DNA of 64,000 nt, taken from NCBI GenBank assembly GCA_963277665.1, contig OY728130.1:1366344393-1366408392 (forward strand). Reading direction: 5' to 3'. The translations under genes were made by a program, and so were the position numbers. Position 1 is the first letter of the stretch. The number at the start of each line of letters is the position of its first letter. The notes below the pieces were generated by a model that saw only the letters and a list, made by a program, of their open reading frames with translations, did no database searches and had not been told where the DNA came from. The stretch comes from Viscum album (Eukaryota > Streptophyta > Magnoliopsida > Santalales > Viscaceae). Shown in pieces: positions 37,286 through 49,460 of the stretch.

Positions 37286-38490
37286 ACATCGTTAAGATCA
37301 TCTTTTGTCTTCTCATTTTCTTCCTTCTCCAAATAATTTTCTTGGATAGAAATGATACAAGGATTAATGAATCCAAATCATGATTATCATGGTTTTCTAT
37401 TTATATAGTAGTAATATAAATTCCTATATAAAATATTAATATTTATTAACCTTAATGAACAAATTAGAAAATTATTTGGATATACATATTATGAAAATGT
37501 AACTTATGTATATATTCACAACTGACACTCATAGCCCTTAAAACTTGAGAATCTCATTTATACTCTCAAGACCAACTATGTTTGTAATGAAAGTTCAAAA
37601 TATTTCTTCCTCATATGGGATTTAATATGTATTTTCATCTTTAAATATAATTTATACATGCATTTTTAATGATAATAAATGTTCAGTGGAATTGGTGGGG
37701 AGAACTTACTCATGGAAGGTCCTTTTGATTTCTTGGTCGATTCACTAGATTTTCTTGATTTGACCTTCCATTTCCCAATCACTTTATGATTATATAATAC
37801 CATACCATAATTCATACATTTTTTCATCAACTGTTACTAGTTTTTCATAAGAAAAAATTTTCCAAAGAAATACCTCTTGTATAATTATAAGATTAGATGG
37901 CCATACTACAAATGTTCCAATAGCATCCCTGACCATTATAATATATGAATCATCATGTGGAACATGAAACTCAGTGTTTGGATATTTAGATAAATCAATC
38001 CCCAATCTCATGTAATTTTTTGTGAGTTCATTATTGTGTAGATTTCCTCCCATGATATTATACATGTTACCCTTCACAACAAGACGATGCATGGGTGTTG
38101 ACAGATAGAAATCACATACAACTATACCCTACATAATTTTAGTAATATAAAGTTATAAGAAGTTATTTTATTGAAATGTACAAGAAAGAGTAATGAAAAA
38201 ATTTATTATGTCGGGTAATATAGGATGTTTAGTGGAATGAATATCCTCAAAGCTAGCGGTGTCATTTGGTTTTTCATGTGTGAGTCTTTGTTCCACCACC
38301 GATTCACTTTGATCATTTCTCAAATATTGGTCTGCCAAACTTGACTAGATAGTAATAGATTAAAAGGCATATATTTGTTCCAACAATCCTTTCATAATCT
38401 TATATTTATCATCTTGCGGTTTTTTATTCTTGAAATATGTTTGAGGAGACACTCCAAAACTAACTCCTCTAATGAGACTATATTGTTACG
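37286..38490 (-). pseudogene. CACTA-1 second transposase-type segment (Ptta/En-Spm and DUF8039-like)
   Basis: Reading the - strand from 38490: GVSFGVSPQTYFKNKK, a form of the 'GRVRG.G.G..P..YF' motif of plant En/Spm (Ptta) proteins; then a polar stretch (ADQYLRNDQSESVVEQRL). After a gap comes the open frame 38092-37790 (100 codons) with MHRLVVKGNMYNIMGGNLHN and VRDAIGTFVVWPSNLIII. The last motif is characteristic of the domain I recall as DUF8039 in plant CACTA proteins. A Lys/Ser-rich exon-like piece (SDWKWKVKSRKSSESTKK) follows near 37760, and an acidic one (ENYLEKEENEKTKDDLND) near 37330. AT-rich gaps between pieces look like introns or decay. Probably the downstream part of the CACTA transposition gene set; not functional as it stands. 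Confidence 0.72.
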
Positions 38491-39879
38491 GCCGCTTCAA
38501 ATCTACTAAAAGTAGTTTTTATTTTGGTATAGTAATTGCCAATTCTTATATCTAAACCATCTAAGAAACACATGAAAATTAATAGATATTTTTATTTAAT
38601 ACTTTTATAAAACATAATTAATTAATATTATTTCATACTTATACATTTTTTTCATTCTTCATTTTTGTTCTTATCGACGAGTTAACCCTCTTTATTTACA
38701 TGAGCCTCCTTCCATAGCACATGACATGGGATGGACGTTTCTTTTAATTTTGATTCATTAAAATGAATATAAACAAAGTAACATATGTTGTTTAATATCC
38801 CATAAAATTATATTATTTATTTAAAATAAATACCAATTTCTTCTCTAATGAAGTGAATTCTATCCTTTCTTTGCAATAGGGTTACATTGGTTTTAATGCG
38901 CTCTCTTTATTTTCAGCATGCCTTTTCTATTTCATAAATTATTAATTTTGAATCAAATTTGTTCTAATAAATAATTTAACAAAATATATTATCAACTATA
39001 ATTCACCTAAAATGATTTTTCATCATGATGACTAATGAAATAATCCCACGTTTCCTATTTTATAATTTGGAAAATAGTAACATGTTGGTGGGGATTTACT
39101 TTCCCTTTTCATCCATTAGATAAAATTTTGTAAGAAGAGTTTGGAAGCCTCTATGGGATTTACAAGTTTCCATAAAGAGATATTTATTATGGAAATCATC
39201 TAAAATAAAAAAACTCTACAAGTAATAAAGAAAATTAAATAAACATTTCATTGTATAATTTTTCAGTAAAATAATGAGTGTTTATCGTAACAGTACCTTT
39301 ATATCTTCAAAAAAGGGTTTTCCTAATTACATGTTGGACATTGAACCAAAACTCCATATCAATCTACACATTCATCCTTATTGTGACTCCAACATAAATA
39401 ATTAACATTGACTTGTTGGGGTCAAAAAGTTAGCCATGTTGATTCTATCAAACATAAAATTCTATTACCTTACATCTTTCCTTGATAATTTTATTCAACA
39501 CTATGATGTTGTGTCATTCTTGTTTTTTTCATAAAAATTATATTCATCCTCTAATAATTCTATAGTTTTATCATCAACAACATTTTCTCCCTCAGGATCG
39601 GTAATATGATCATGTATAGAATTCATTGCTTGTATGAGTAGTCAAACATTTAATTTAGATTATGTCAATATAGTGGAAAACACAATATATAATGTGGAAA
39701 ATCATAGTATATTAAAAAACATATTAACCTTCTCATTTAATTCTATTTTTTTCAAGGTGAAGGAGATTTTTATCCCCTATTAAGAATACAAATCCCCTAT
39801 TTGTGGTCCCCTCTAATATACAACACATTGTCTACATTGGGACCACCATGAACTGATTGTGATCTCCCGATGAAAGGGT
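38491..39879 (-). other. Gap between CACTA-1 transposase segments
   Basis: No clear domain. A short acidic exon-like piece on the - strand near 39640-39540 reads HITDPEGENVVDDKTIELLE. Otherwise AT-rich, probably introns. Confidence 0.4.
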
Positions 39880-42800
39880 CATTTGAGATTGAATTTTCAT
39901 TTGACCCTACAATTATTTTAGTCACTAGCAGAACAAATCGACCAATTCATTTTTGCTAGATCTGAGACATAAAATACATGAATTTCTTGTGATTTAATTA
40001 TGAATGGATCATTATTTTCCCCATCCACACTGAAATTCACCTTTACAAAGCCCATTTCATCAACTTTAACTATACTCTTATTTTCAAACCATTTTCAATG
40101 AAAAATTGGAACTTGAAATGTTATATAATTCAACTCATATATCTCTTTGATAATGCTGAAATATGACATATTCATATAAATTGGATTTCTATACTTAGAA
40201 ATAGATATGTGCATCGCTTCACTACAATCATAACTGCACTATTTTTCTTTTTATTGAAGTCATCATGTTCTTTTATATAGAATTTATAAACATTGGTCAG
40301 AAAACCAGTGTAAGATACAAAATTTTATTTGGTCCCCTATCTAGCCATAAAATTCACTGGAAAATTGAATTCACATTTTTAGATAACTCTTTATAAATAT
40401 AATTTCGGAACCATCCTATAAATGTTTTATTATGTGTATTTGATATCTATCCTTCATCCCTTAATGTATTCAAATCTCTAAGAATTAATTTTTGAGATTC
40501 AATGTATGGGTCAACATATTCAATATTATATAAAATGTAAAGGTGCAGTTAATATCACTCTATGATAGTAATTTTAATAACATCTCTTTTTGAAATACCT
40601 TCTCCAATATTTCTTCTATTGTGTTGAGACTTTGGGAGAAAAATTCTATCAACAGATGACAGGTAATCAGTATAAAATTCAACATATTCTTCAACAAAAT
40701 CTCATTTTGTAATAAAAAATTCTATATGGATTCGATTATTGAAAAAACCTTTAAAAATATTCATATATCATTCAATTGGTTATATCCATCTACAATTGAC
40801 AAGACCATATAGTTGAAACTCTCTAACCAATTAAACTATCAGGTGGACCATTGTATCAAAGAATGATGATAGGAATAACATCTCCAATTCACATAATATG
40901 ATTACAACCTCCTTATTCATGATTGGAAACTAATATGGTTCTATAACTTTATTGTATATGGTTTTATAAAAGAATTATAGTTTAGTTAATATATGTCATA
41001 TATTTTTAGTAATAATTCGATATTAACCCACAAGCAAAAAATTACGCATCAAAACATGGAAGTTGTGTAATTTTAGTCCCTATAACTTCAAATTAGTCAT
41101 TGAAAATAAATTCTTGATTTTTGATAAATACCCATGTATAACTTTTACATAATTATAGGAAATGAAAAATTACAATTTTTACTATCTGGATAGAGTGTAA
41201 GCTGCTAGAGGAAGAGTAGTCCGTCCTTTACCCTTCACTAGTGCCAACTCTTCCCTTATACCCATGTCAATCTTGTCCAACCTAGCCTTGATGCCATATA
41301 TTTTTCAGGAACATTTATTAATGTGATAATAACAATATCAAATACATTTTTTCTACATGCATGAACCCAAGAAAATGTATGACGTACAAAAAATTCCATT
41401 ATGGTTATCCAAAAAAATAGATCACTTTTTCGAAATTCATTTTGTATGGGTTTTCAAAAATTGTTTACCAAAAACATTGTCAATATATTTTATTTTATTA
41501 AATATTTGATCACCCATTAATAGATATGTTGTTTTTCATTTTTCGCCATTCCCGTCAAATGATGTTGTCCAAGATTGGTATTTTTTTCATCGAGTTAAAA
41601 AAATAGATTCTCTAAAAAAATAGTCTTTGAGAAATGTTTCAACCAAACTGAGTGTGTGATTTCATTACAAATGGGACACCCCAAAATTCTTTTAATTCGA
41701 CAACCAAGAAAATTTCCATAAGTAGGAAATTCATTTATCATCTTTTACAACATGTCCCTCATTGTGATTATTATGAGCATCATACATTGTAACACTTTTA
41801 TCCCATACCAACTTTAAATCTTTGATCAGTGGATCCATATAAACATTAATTTAATTACCATGTTGTTTTGGACAATATATAAGTAGATACAACATAATTT
41901 ATTCACGCTTCATGCATAACCATGGAAGGAATTTATAAATTTCCAACATGAAGGGACATGTACTGTGAGTACTACTCTATATACCAAAAGAATTTATTCA
42001 ATCAAAAGATAACGTAAGATAGAATTTTCTATGTTTATTTCAAAATTTAGGATACTCATAATCAATTTTCATCCACTGAGTAGAGTCTACTATATGGTGT
42101 AGGTTCCCATATATGATTTTTGTATCTACATTCCATGTTAATTGTCTTATTGTTTCCAGACATCCCTATAGTCTTCTAAACCATGTAATTATAGGAAAGT
42201 ACCACACAACTTTCCAAGTTCCATATTCATCTTTCTTGTATTGATATGTGCCACACTTAGGTCATTTTATGAGTTATTATAGTCCTTTAAAAACAATATG
42301 AAATTATTTGTACAAGCATTCATTTTTTAGATTTCATTCCCATTGAACATAGAATTTTTTTAGCATCATATGTTCGACAAGGAAGTTCATTTTATTTTAG
42401 TATCATATCATTAAGGAGACCAAGTAGTTATGTCAATCTGGTGTTGCTTCATCCATTTTTTTAAAGGTAAAGGGGACAAGCCCCCATTTATAGAACAAGA
42501 AATAAACTCCTTTTGATGGGAAGAAGGAGAAACCCATTACAGACACAATGAAAACAAATCCAGAAGAAACAACCCAAAGGGATGAATGAAAACCCAAGTG
42601 ATCAATGAGGAGAAAAAGTCAAAGGGAAAGAAAAGAGTTTCATTACCCCCCTGAGAGAGAATGAAACAGTGATATTGTCAAAATGAAAGTGTTTCCCCCC
42701 CTACCAAGCATTTTCACTGTACTAGCAGCACAACGAGGTAGAGCATTCCTCCCACACACATAAATATGTAGAGGGAGGACCAGACGATAGATGCCAGCAC

Positions 42801-43701
42801 ATCTATCTCTCAAAAGAGCCACCCACCTGACAATGCTTGTGAAAAAAGCATAGCAAGTCAACCTGATGTAACACAACACAAGACAAATCACTGAGAAAAA
42901 TTCAATCAAGGAACCCATCCATCCGAGAAGACAGACGGCTGGATGATGGGTGTCAACACACCCATCCCTTAAACGAGGCCACCCACCCAACAATACAATA
43001 AACTGCATTGTGCCAAATGCGATAAAAACATATTTCAATCCCCAAAAGACTTCAACAACCTATCAGCCACCCAAGAACACAAACAACAATTAATTGAAAT
43101 AGAAGAGCACAAACACAGACTAAAAATCACTCAAATCATCAACAAACAACATCGTCGTCCATTAACCAGAACCAGATCACCAGTGAAGACAAAGAAGACC
43201 AACCAAGGTCAGTCAATCTTGATTCATCCATTTCTAGCATTCAAATTATATAACTTAAATACAACTAAAAAATGTTCTATATTTAGTAAAAGCAATATAT
43301 AGTGGTCTCTTAGCATAGTTATTTAACTTCTTAAAAAACTTTGGACAGTCATGAAGGTAATCTTAAATTTCCATTTTCATTTATTCCATGTGATCCCCAC
43401 CATAATTTACAATGGTATACATATCGAATTATCTATGAACCATAGTTTCATCTCAATTGGTGTGCATGTTAAATTTTTCCCCATGATTAGTTCATCATTT
43501 ATACCTCTAATCTATTCTATAACAAATAAATTGTTCTTATAACTCTTCTAAAGTAATTTTTATTGAATAAAAACTATGTAAACATGGACAAACGATTTTA
43601 GAAGTGTTTCATGCATGCTCTATTGAAAACTTGATGAGATATTTAACTCCATCTTTATACTTTTTGGTCATACGATTAGCATGCATCCATTTTTGATTCA
43701 T
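39880..43701 (-). pseudogene. CACTA-1 TNP2-type transposase, decayed and interrupted
   Basis: Four family segments are found in canonical order on the - strand. (1) The transposase-associated N-terminal domain at 43701-43560: start MNQKWMHANRMTKKYKDGV, then 'YLIKFSIEHA' and 'IVCPC'. (2) Transposase_21 (TNP2) at about 42260-41170: 'VVWYFPIITWFRRL', 'FLPWLCMKREYIMLYLLI', 'INVYMDPLIKDLKLVWD', 'KKRSIFLDN' and, at the end, KARLDKIDMGIREELALVKG then 'TTLPLAAYTL'. (3) DUF4218 at about 40930-40670: KEVVIILCELEMLFLSSFFD, 'TMVHL'. (4) DUF4216 at about 40180-39930: EIYELNYITFQVPIFH, 'VDEMGFVKVNFS', 'EIHVFYVSDLAKMNW'. The intact protein binds the ends and moves the transposon. Stops, frameshifts and a retroposon (42459-43222) between segments 1 and 2 make it inactive. 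Confidence 0.87.
42459..43222 (-). mobile_element. Poly(A)-tailed retroposon (LINE 3' end or SINE-like) inside the TNP2 gene
   Basis: 764 bp, less AT-rich than its surroundings, flanked by the 11-bp duplication TTCATCCATTT (42448-42458 and 43223-43233). On the - strand it ends 'CCCTTTACCTTTAAAAAAA', which indicates target-primed reverse transcription. It contains a diverged internal duplication: 42780-42855 and 42950-43025 share the order 'GATGCCAGCACATCTATCTC / GTGTCAACACACCCATCCC', then 'GAGCCACCCACC'. The 131-codon - strand frame (42643-43038) is driven by that duplication and has no recognised domain. It was probably copied by LINE machinery; the parent family is unknown. Confidence 0.8.
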
Positions 43702-46639
43702 ATCTATCCTATTAGGTTCATAAAGTATTCATTTTGTGAAATAAATAAATAAATACACATAAGATACTCATAATAAAATGTTAATGTTATGAATAATTCT
43801 AATAAGGGTAACTTGAAAGGATTACTGGTACCAAGTATGGGATAACTACTAATAAAAGTAATTCAATAAATATAAGTGCATGTCCAAAAGAGATTGTGGA
43901 TAAGTCTTAAGAGACAAATTATAATAATAACTATTTGGGAGATGAAGATAATATGGATGATAGTTATATCCTTAAATCTAAATGTTATAGGGATGGGAGT
44001 TTGTAAAGCATCAGACAAGATTTTTTTTTCTTAATGATGAAAAGTTTCTCAAGAACACAATGGTTTGATAGATGAGATGATTATAGAACACATGTTTATA
44101 GTTCCCTTACTTTGTAATACCCCTTTCTTCATTCCCAATGGGTTGAGGTACATGATCACCTTGGATCGATTATACACAAACCATTATCCCTTGAATTGAA
44201 AATTTATTGCACCAAGACTATAATATAATCTCCAAGTGGAAATGGATGCATGATTTCCTAGTCCTACTTATTTCAAACACTATATAGAGGATCCTAGTTG
44301 GTATAAAAGGAATAAAACATCATGTTATTTGGAGTGATTCATGATTTATGTTACTATATGATGTAGTAATTGTATATTTATAACACTCTAATATTTATGT
44401 ATGTCTCTATATGATGTAGTAATTATAAAGTTAGATAAATATGTTTCCTTTTTTAAAAATTATTTATTCTATGAAATTAATTTTTGGAATTATGTGCTTT
44501 AATTATTTACATTATTTCATTTATATAATTTCATGCATATAAATTATATAATCTCTAAATAATTTTAATATTCATAAATGAATGTAGCTATCAGATTTTT
44601 GGGTTATGTTACCTCACTTTATTTTGATTAAGTAAGTTGAATATTCACATTTATCATACGACTTTTCATGAAATGAAATTACTATTTGGTACATATTTAT
44701 GTTATGATATGTTGTGTACTTTAAGTAAAACTAAATTTAGTTTTAAATCATTATTTTAAATGGTATGAATATACTTAGTTAACCATTCCCTTTTATACAT
44801 TATCTTATAAAAAATAAATTCATTTCATTTCACTATAACCTAAATGGATAATAAGTAAATAATTAAACTTTATTTAGTGATTTCATCAGTGATGATATAA
44901 AGGATAGGTTGATTAAATGGTAAGGAATTATTTGTTTTGATAACTTGTTAAGTATCATTAACTTTTTTTATTTTTGAAACTAAACAAAAAAATTAACTAC
45001 TAAACGTGTCTGTTTTCTTAAAGAATTATGTATAGAGTTAGTTTTATATAAATACAACAATTTTTTATGATATAGAAACCTTAGGTATTTTCATTCATTA
45101 AAAAATTTTACTAAATCATAATTTTACATTTCTAACAGTATATTTTATTTTTATATTTTATTGATCAAAAGTGTAAAACTTCATTTTCATCAAATATTAG
45201 TTATACATGTGAATATTAACTTTAAATGAACTCTTTTACTTAACAAAGTTTACTACGAAATTGGGTTTTAAATGTATAAAATTGATTTAAATGATAATCT
45301 TTCATTTTTTTCTATTAGAAAAACTTAATTGGTGCTTGAGTCACACCTTATGTATTCTTCGGGTTCTTAGGACTATGAATTGGTTATAGATAATGATATG
45401 TTTAATACTTTACCTAGTTTAATAATACGATGTATTAATTATTTCCTATTCCATGTTTAGTACCGTGTTTTGAATGACATTAGTGAACTATAAAATATAC
45501 ATACACCACAACTTATACCTTGTGTGGATTAATATAAGGGTATTTTAAAAGTAATGATTATGCCTCATTTGGATTAATGTTTATATGATCAATTATTTTA
45601 TATATTATAACCCACTCATTCAATAGAAATTAAATATTTTTATTATTATGAAAACCAAATTAAAGGTTTAGTGGGAAACCTCTTATAAATCACTACACAC
45701 AAAAGTACCAAGACAAACAAAGCATATTTCCAAGTGATAATGTAATAACAACCAAAAATCCAAATCAAGAAAAAGAAATAAAGCCTACCAGAATCAAGCA
45801 CAAACATGAAGTGTATTACAATGAACAAAGAAAATGCATAGTGAATGAACAAGTAGGTTTAATAAGAGCCTGCCCAAGTACATGCTTAAAATTTTGGACA
45901 TTAGAAATGTACAAATTGAACAACTCACTACACAAGGGAAGAAAAAAATAAACCAACTATATGGATAAAATCCTTAAGACCATATCTAACCCACAACATT
46001 AAAATATAGTACCTCTACTCTAAAATAGCATAGATACAGTGAAATGATCTCCAAACAGTGTGTCATTTTTTACACTATATTTTTTATATTACAATAATAA
46101 ATTAAAATTTGAACTAAAATCAACAAGAAAAAAGGGAAAAAATAAAAAAAATATAATGTTTCTAAATTGCAGTGCCAAATATGACATTGCATTATACCCC
46201 GACTTAAAAATATCACAAGGAATATTTCCTAGTTAGAGAAAAATACATTCTCTATTTTATTTCATTCATGCTAAAATACAGTGGGTTTGATATGGTCTAA
46301 TAAAGGAATCCACACCAATTGCAAGGGGGCTCATTGAACTACAAGGTGGAGTAGATACCCTAAAAGTCAAACAAGAAGGAGTAGATACCCTAAAATTGGA
46401 ACCCATGATAGCACCGAGCCAAGAAAACACCAAAATAATATAAACCATGGAATTTGAAAAACCAATCAACAATAGAGGAGGATAAAAAAATAAAAAACCT
46501 CTTATTCGTGGCTTGATTTTTCAGAGAGAAAGTCAAGGAGGAGCGCTGATAGTAGTGGTATTCTGTGAAAGCATGATAACAATGACTGAAATGAATGCAG
46601 TTAAGGTTATTTTCAATACACCAAGGAGGGTTTTATCAG
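43702..46639. other. CACTA-1 5' region, no gene seen
   Basis: About 2.9 kb of AT-rich sequence upstream (in transposase sense) of the TNP2 start. A weak copy of the 20100-20400 segment is near 45920-46000 ('AAAAAAATAAACCAACTATATGG'). Two copies of 'GAGTAGATACCCTAAAA' lie 30 bp apart near 46349 and 46379. Frames of 68 codons at 45646-45852 and 46266-46472 have no motif. The transposase promoter would be expected here but I cannot place it. Confidence 0.4.
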
Positions 46640-46893
46640 CAATTCCAAAAAATGATGAAAAATATACCTTTTATCATTGCTAAATTAATAAGTTCTAATA
46701 ACTATAGAGCTTTATTAGTACTAAAAAAGAGCTGATAAAATCCAACTTTATCGGTTCTAATCTTTTAGCGCTGATAAAAATACCATTTATCAATACTTTT
46801 CTTGTACTAATAAAAGGTATATCTTTATTAGTGCTAAAAGAAGTTCTGATGAAAGGCATCTTTATTAGTGCTAAAATTGTGGCACCGATAAAA
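46640..46893. repeat. Displaced subterminal repeats of CACTA-1
   Basis: At least eight TTTATCAGTGCTAAAA-type units on both strands (for example GCGCTGATAAAAA near 46770 and TTTATTAGTGCTAAAA near 46825 and 46860). They belong with the terminal units at 51691-51831 but are now 4.8 kb away, which suggests later growth or insertion between them. Confidence 0.8.
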
Positions 46894-47176
46894 GATTTAT
46901 AATTATAATTATAAATAAAATTATATTTAAATGTATTTATAAATATTTTAATATGATTATAAATTTATTTATATCATTTTATATATTTATTAATATATAT
47001 ATTAAATATATTCATTATTAAAATATTTTTATTATAAATTTATAATTATTTAAATATATAATTATATAAACAATTAAAAAAATTATATTTGTTTATTTAT
47101 AATTATAAATATATAATATTATAAATATATTAATTATTCATTTATAAATATATTTCTATAATTATAAATATTTATA
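46894..47176. repeat. AT-only low-complexity tract (left)
   Basis: Almost pure A/T made of ATTTATAAATAT-like words. No gene. Confidence 0.8.
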
Positions 47177-49460
47177 TGAGGATGATGGGTTTGCGGGAGA
47201 TTCTCTCGCTAAGTCACCATGGTGATTAGGGATTCTCAATGTCTTTGTCGTCGATTTAGTCCAGTACTGATCTTCTTGCATGCAGATGGTGTGATTCCCA
47301 CAGCTCTGTGGGTGTTATAATGGAAGGGAATGATCTCAATCTTAGAAGGAAGGATGCAATGTCTTTGGCTTAGGTCAGCTCTCACAATCACTTCTCTCCC
47401 TTCAAAGGCTCAGTGGTATGTTGTATCCACAAAAAAGGAAGTGTCACCCATGTGAGGGGTGACTCAATGTCTGTCTTATAATGGATTAGAGTTAGGGAAC
47501 ATTCAATCATTGTGAGTCTAATTTTACCAAGAGGTTCAATTCCATGGAAGGTTAGGGATTTGAGTGAATGAATCTTGTCCATTTGGATCTTTTCAAATTG
47601 GTGATGCATATCTTTGGGATGTGTTTTATTCCATATGAAATTTTCTTCTATGATTCTGAAGATGTGGGATTTGGGCTTTGGTTTGATATCTCTCAAACTA
47701 GGATTCATTGATACTCATGAATGGGATCAAAAATACAACCCACTAGAGGTTGAACATTCATATGTGCAGGTATGTCAAGGTTTTTTGTCTTAATTGTATT
47801 TTATGGAATCCAATAATTATTTATGTATCATGATGGCCCTTAGGGTCTTGATTAAATTAGAAAAAAACATACAAATTTGGGCATTATGATTGATTCTTAG
47901 TTGAAATAGATTTTTGTTCTATCCTAGTTGATATAGTATTTCTTTCCATAGATGACGATGAATTAGGCATGAGAATTGAATATGAAAAGGTCCCCCATTT
48001 ATATTTGAATTATAAGGTTATCAGTTAAGGTATGCCCATCTGAAAAAAATAGTTTTTTTGCCTTCTTTTTTATGCATGGGATTGATGAAGCTTCAGTATT
48101 TAAAAATATTATAATGGTGAAGATTAATGCATCTAGGGTTATAGAAGAGGCCAATAAGGCCATGTCTCAAAATGGAGTGAACAACATGGATGAACCATGT
48201 GGGAATGAGATGAGAATTGAATCTGGTCATAAGTTGGGTAGTGCTTCAGATGTCTCTATGGGTAGTTCTTGCAATGGAGATGGCCAGATGACATGTGATA
48301 TAATGGTTGAACTTGATACTGGTCAAGATGGTAGTGGAGATTGGGCCAAAACATGGGGTGAGATTATGGAGGAGCATCAATCAGGTGATGAACCTATAAT
48401 TGATGTTATGGTGGGGTCGGGGTGCATGTAGTGGATGTGTTAAACATGAGTGATAATGTTAAGATTCTTGATGAGGATGTTTTCCATGCAGGTAGATGGA
48501 ATGTTTCAAGGAACATTAGAGGAGGGTGTTTGGGTGATCATCAGGTGAAAGATGTTGTACATGATGAGACATCAATGGATGTCCAATCCATTGATTAGGT
48601 GGCTTCTCAAGAATTAGTTGATCATTATTTAAATCTAGAGAAAATGTTTATAGGAAGGGCTTGTAAAGGTATGAAAATTAAAGTGGATACATAGGGATTT
48701 AAATTGGTCATCCCTCATAAATCCAAAAAAAAGGGCTTCATTCTCAACCTCAATAGGTTTCAACCACTCAAAGGAAGGATGATCTCATAGGTAGCTTGTC
48801 TTTGTAGACTCCAACCCAACCAAATGATGGTGATAATTTGGAGTGGTTATTTTCATCTCACTTTAATAACCTAATGAAAATGGAATATGTCTCTTATGGA
48901 ATATCCTATAATGAATATTGTGATATTCCTCAGGAAAGAAACTCTTGTATAATCCCTTAAAAGGATTAGGAAGAAGAATGGCATGCAGAAGGAGTTATTA
49001 AAGAAGTGGAAAATGGTATTTCTCACAGCTAGAAGCTATCTACTCATTGATGGAGCTGAATGTTTTTGGATTCAATGACTAGGTAGCCATTCAGAAGCTG
49101 CTATCAAATAACATTAAAGATGGATTTTGCACTCATACTGGGATTAAATTTCATGATCTATCATGGAAATTTGGAATCTTATCCACTTTGGGAGACTCCT
49201 GAGCATCGTCAACTGATGAAGAATATGTGGCTGCATAAGAGGTCAAGACATGGCAGAGATGCCGAAATCCAATGAAAAAATGATGACATCCTAGGAATTT
49301 GGGATCAAGAGGGACTGGTATGAATTGGATTTCTATTTCATGCTTCTTTTTTGTTGCATCCACTCTATGCCTTGTTTGACCTGTCTCCAACCTTGTTTGG
49401 TTTTCTCCTTTCAATAATATTAGGGTCATGGATCTGGTCTTCAAATCCACGATCGATCCA
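47177..49460. other. Island of higher complexity between two AT tracts, origin unknown
   Basis: The change is sharp, from almost pure A/T to sequence with 35-40% G+C by eye. On the + strand, 48072-48431 is open for 119 codons (MHGIDEASVFKNIIMVKINA... ending in DEPIIDVMVGSGCM), rich in Asp, Glu, Gly, Ser and Met. Related broken frames run on to about 48800 (LVIPHKSKKKGFILNLNRF). On the - strand, 47388-47708 (106 codons) contains GIEPLGKIRLTMIECSLTLI, faintly like the Gly-rich linker before a retropepsin, but too weak to assign. Nothing is recognised with confidence. Alternatives are a LINE ORF1 remnant or a captured host gene fragment. Confidence 0.4.

Noticed and set aside
42643..43038. 131-codon - strand frame as a gene
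   Set aside because: Cys/Trp-rich without a domain, driven by an internal duplication in a retroposon with a clear A-tail and target duplication.
47388..47708. Assigning this frame as a retropepsin/gag fragment
   Set aside because: Only a weak likeness around GIEPLGKIRL; no D(S/T)G motif and no neighbouring RT or gag to support it.
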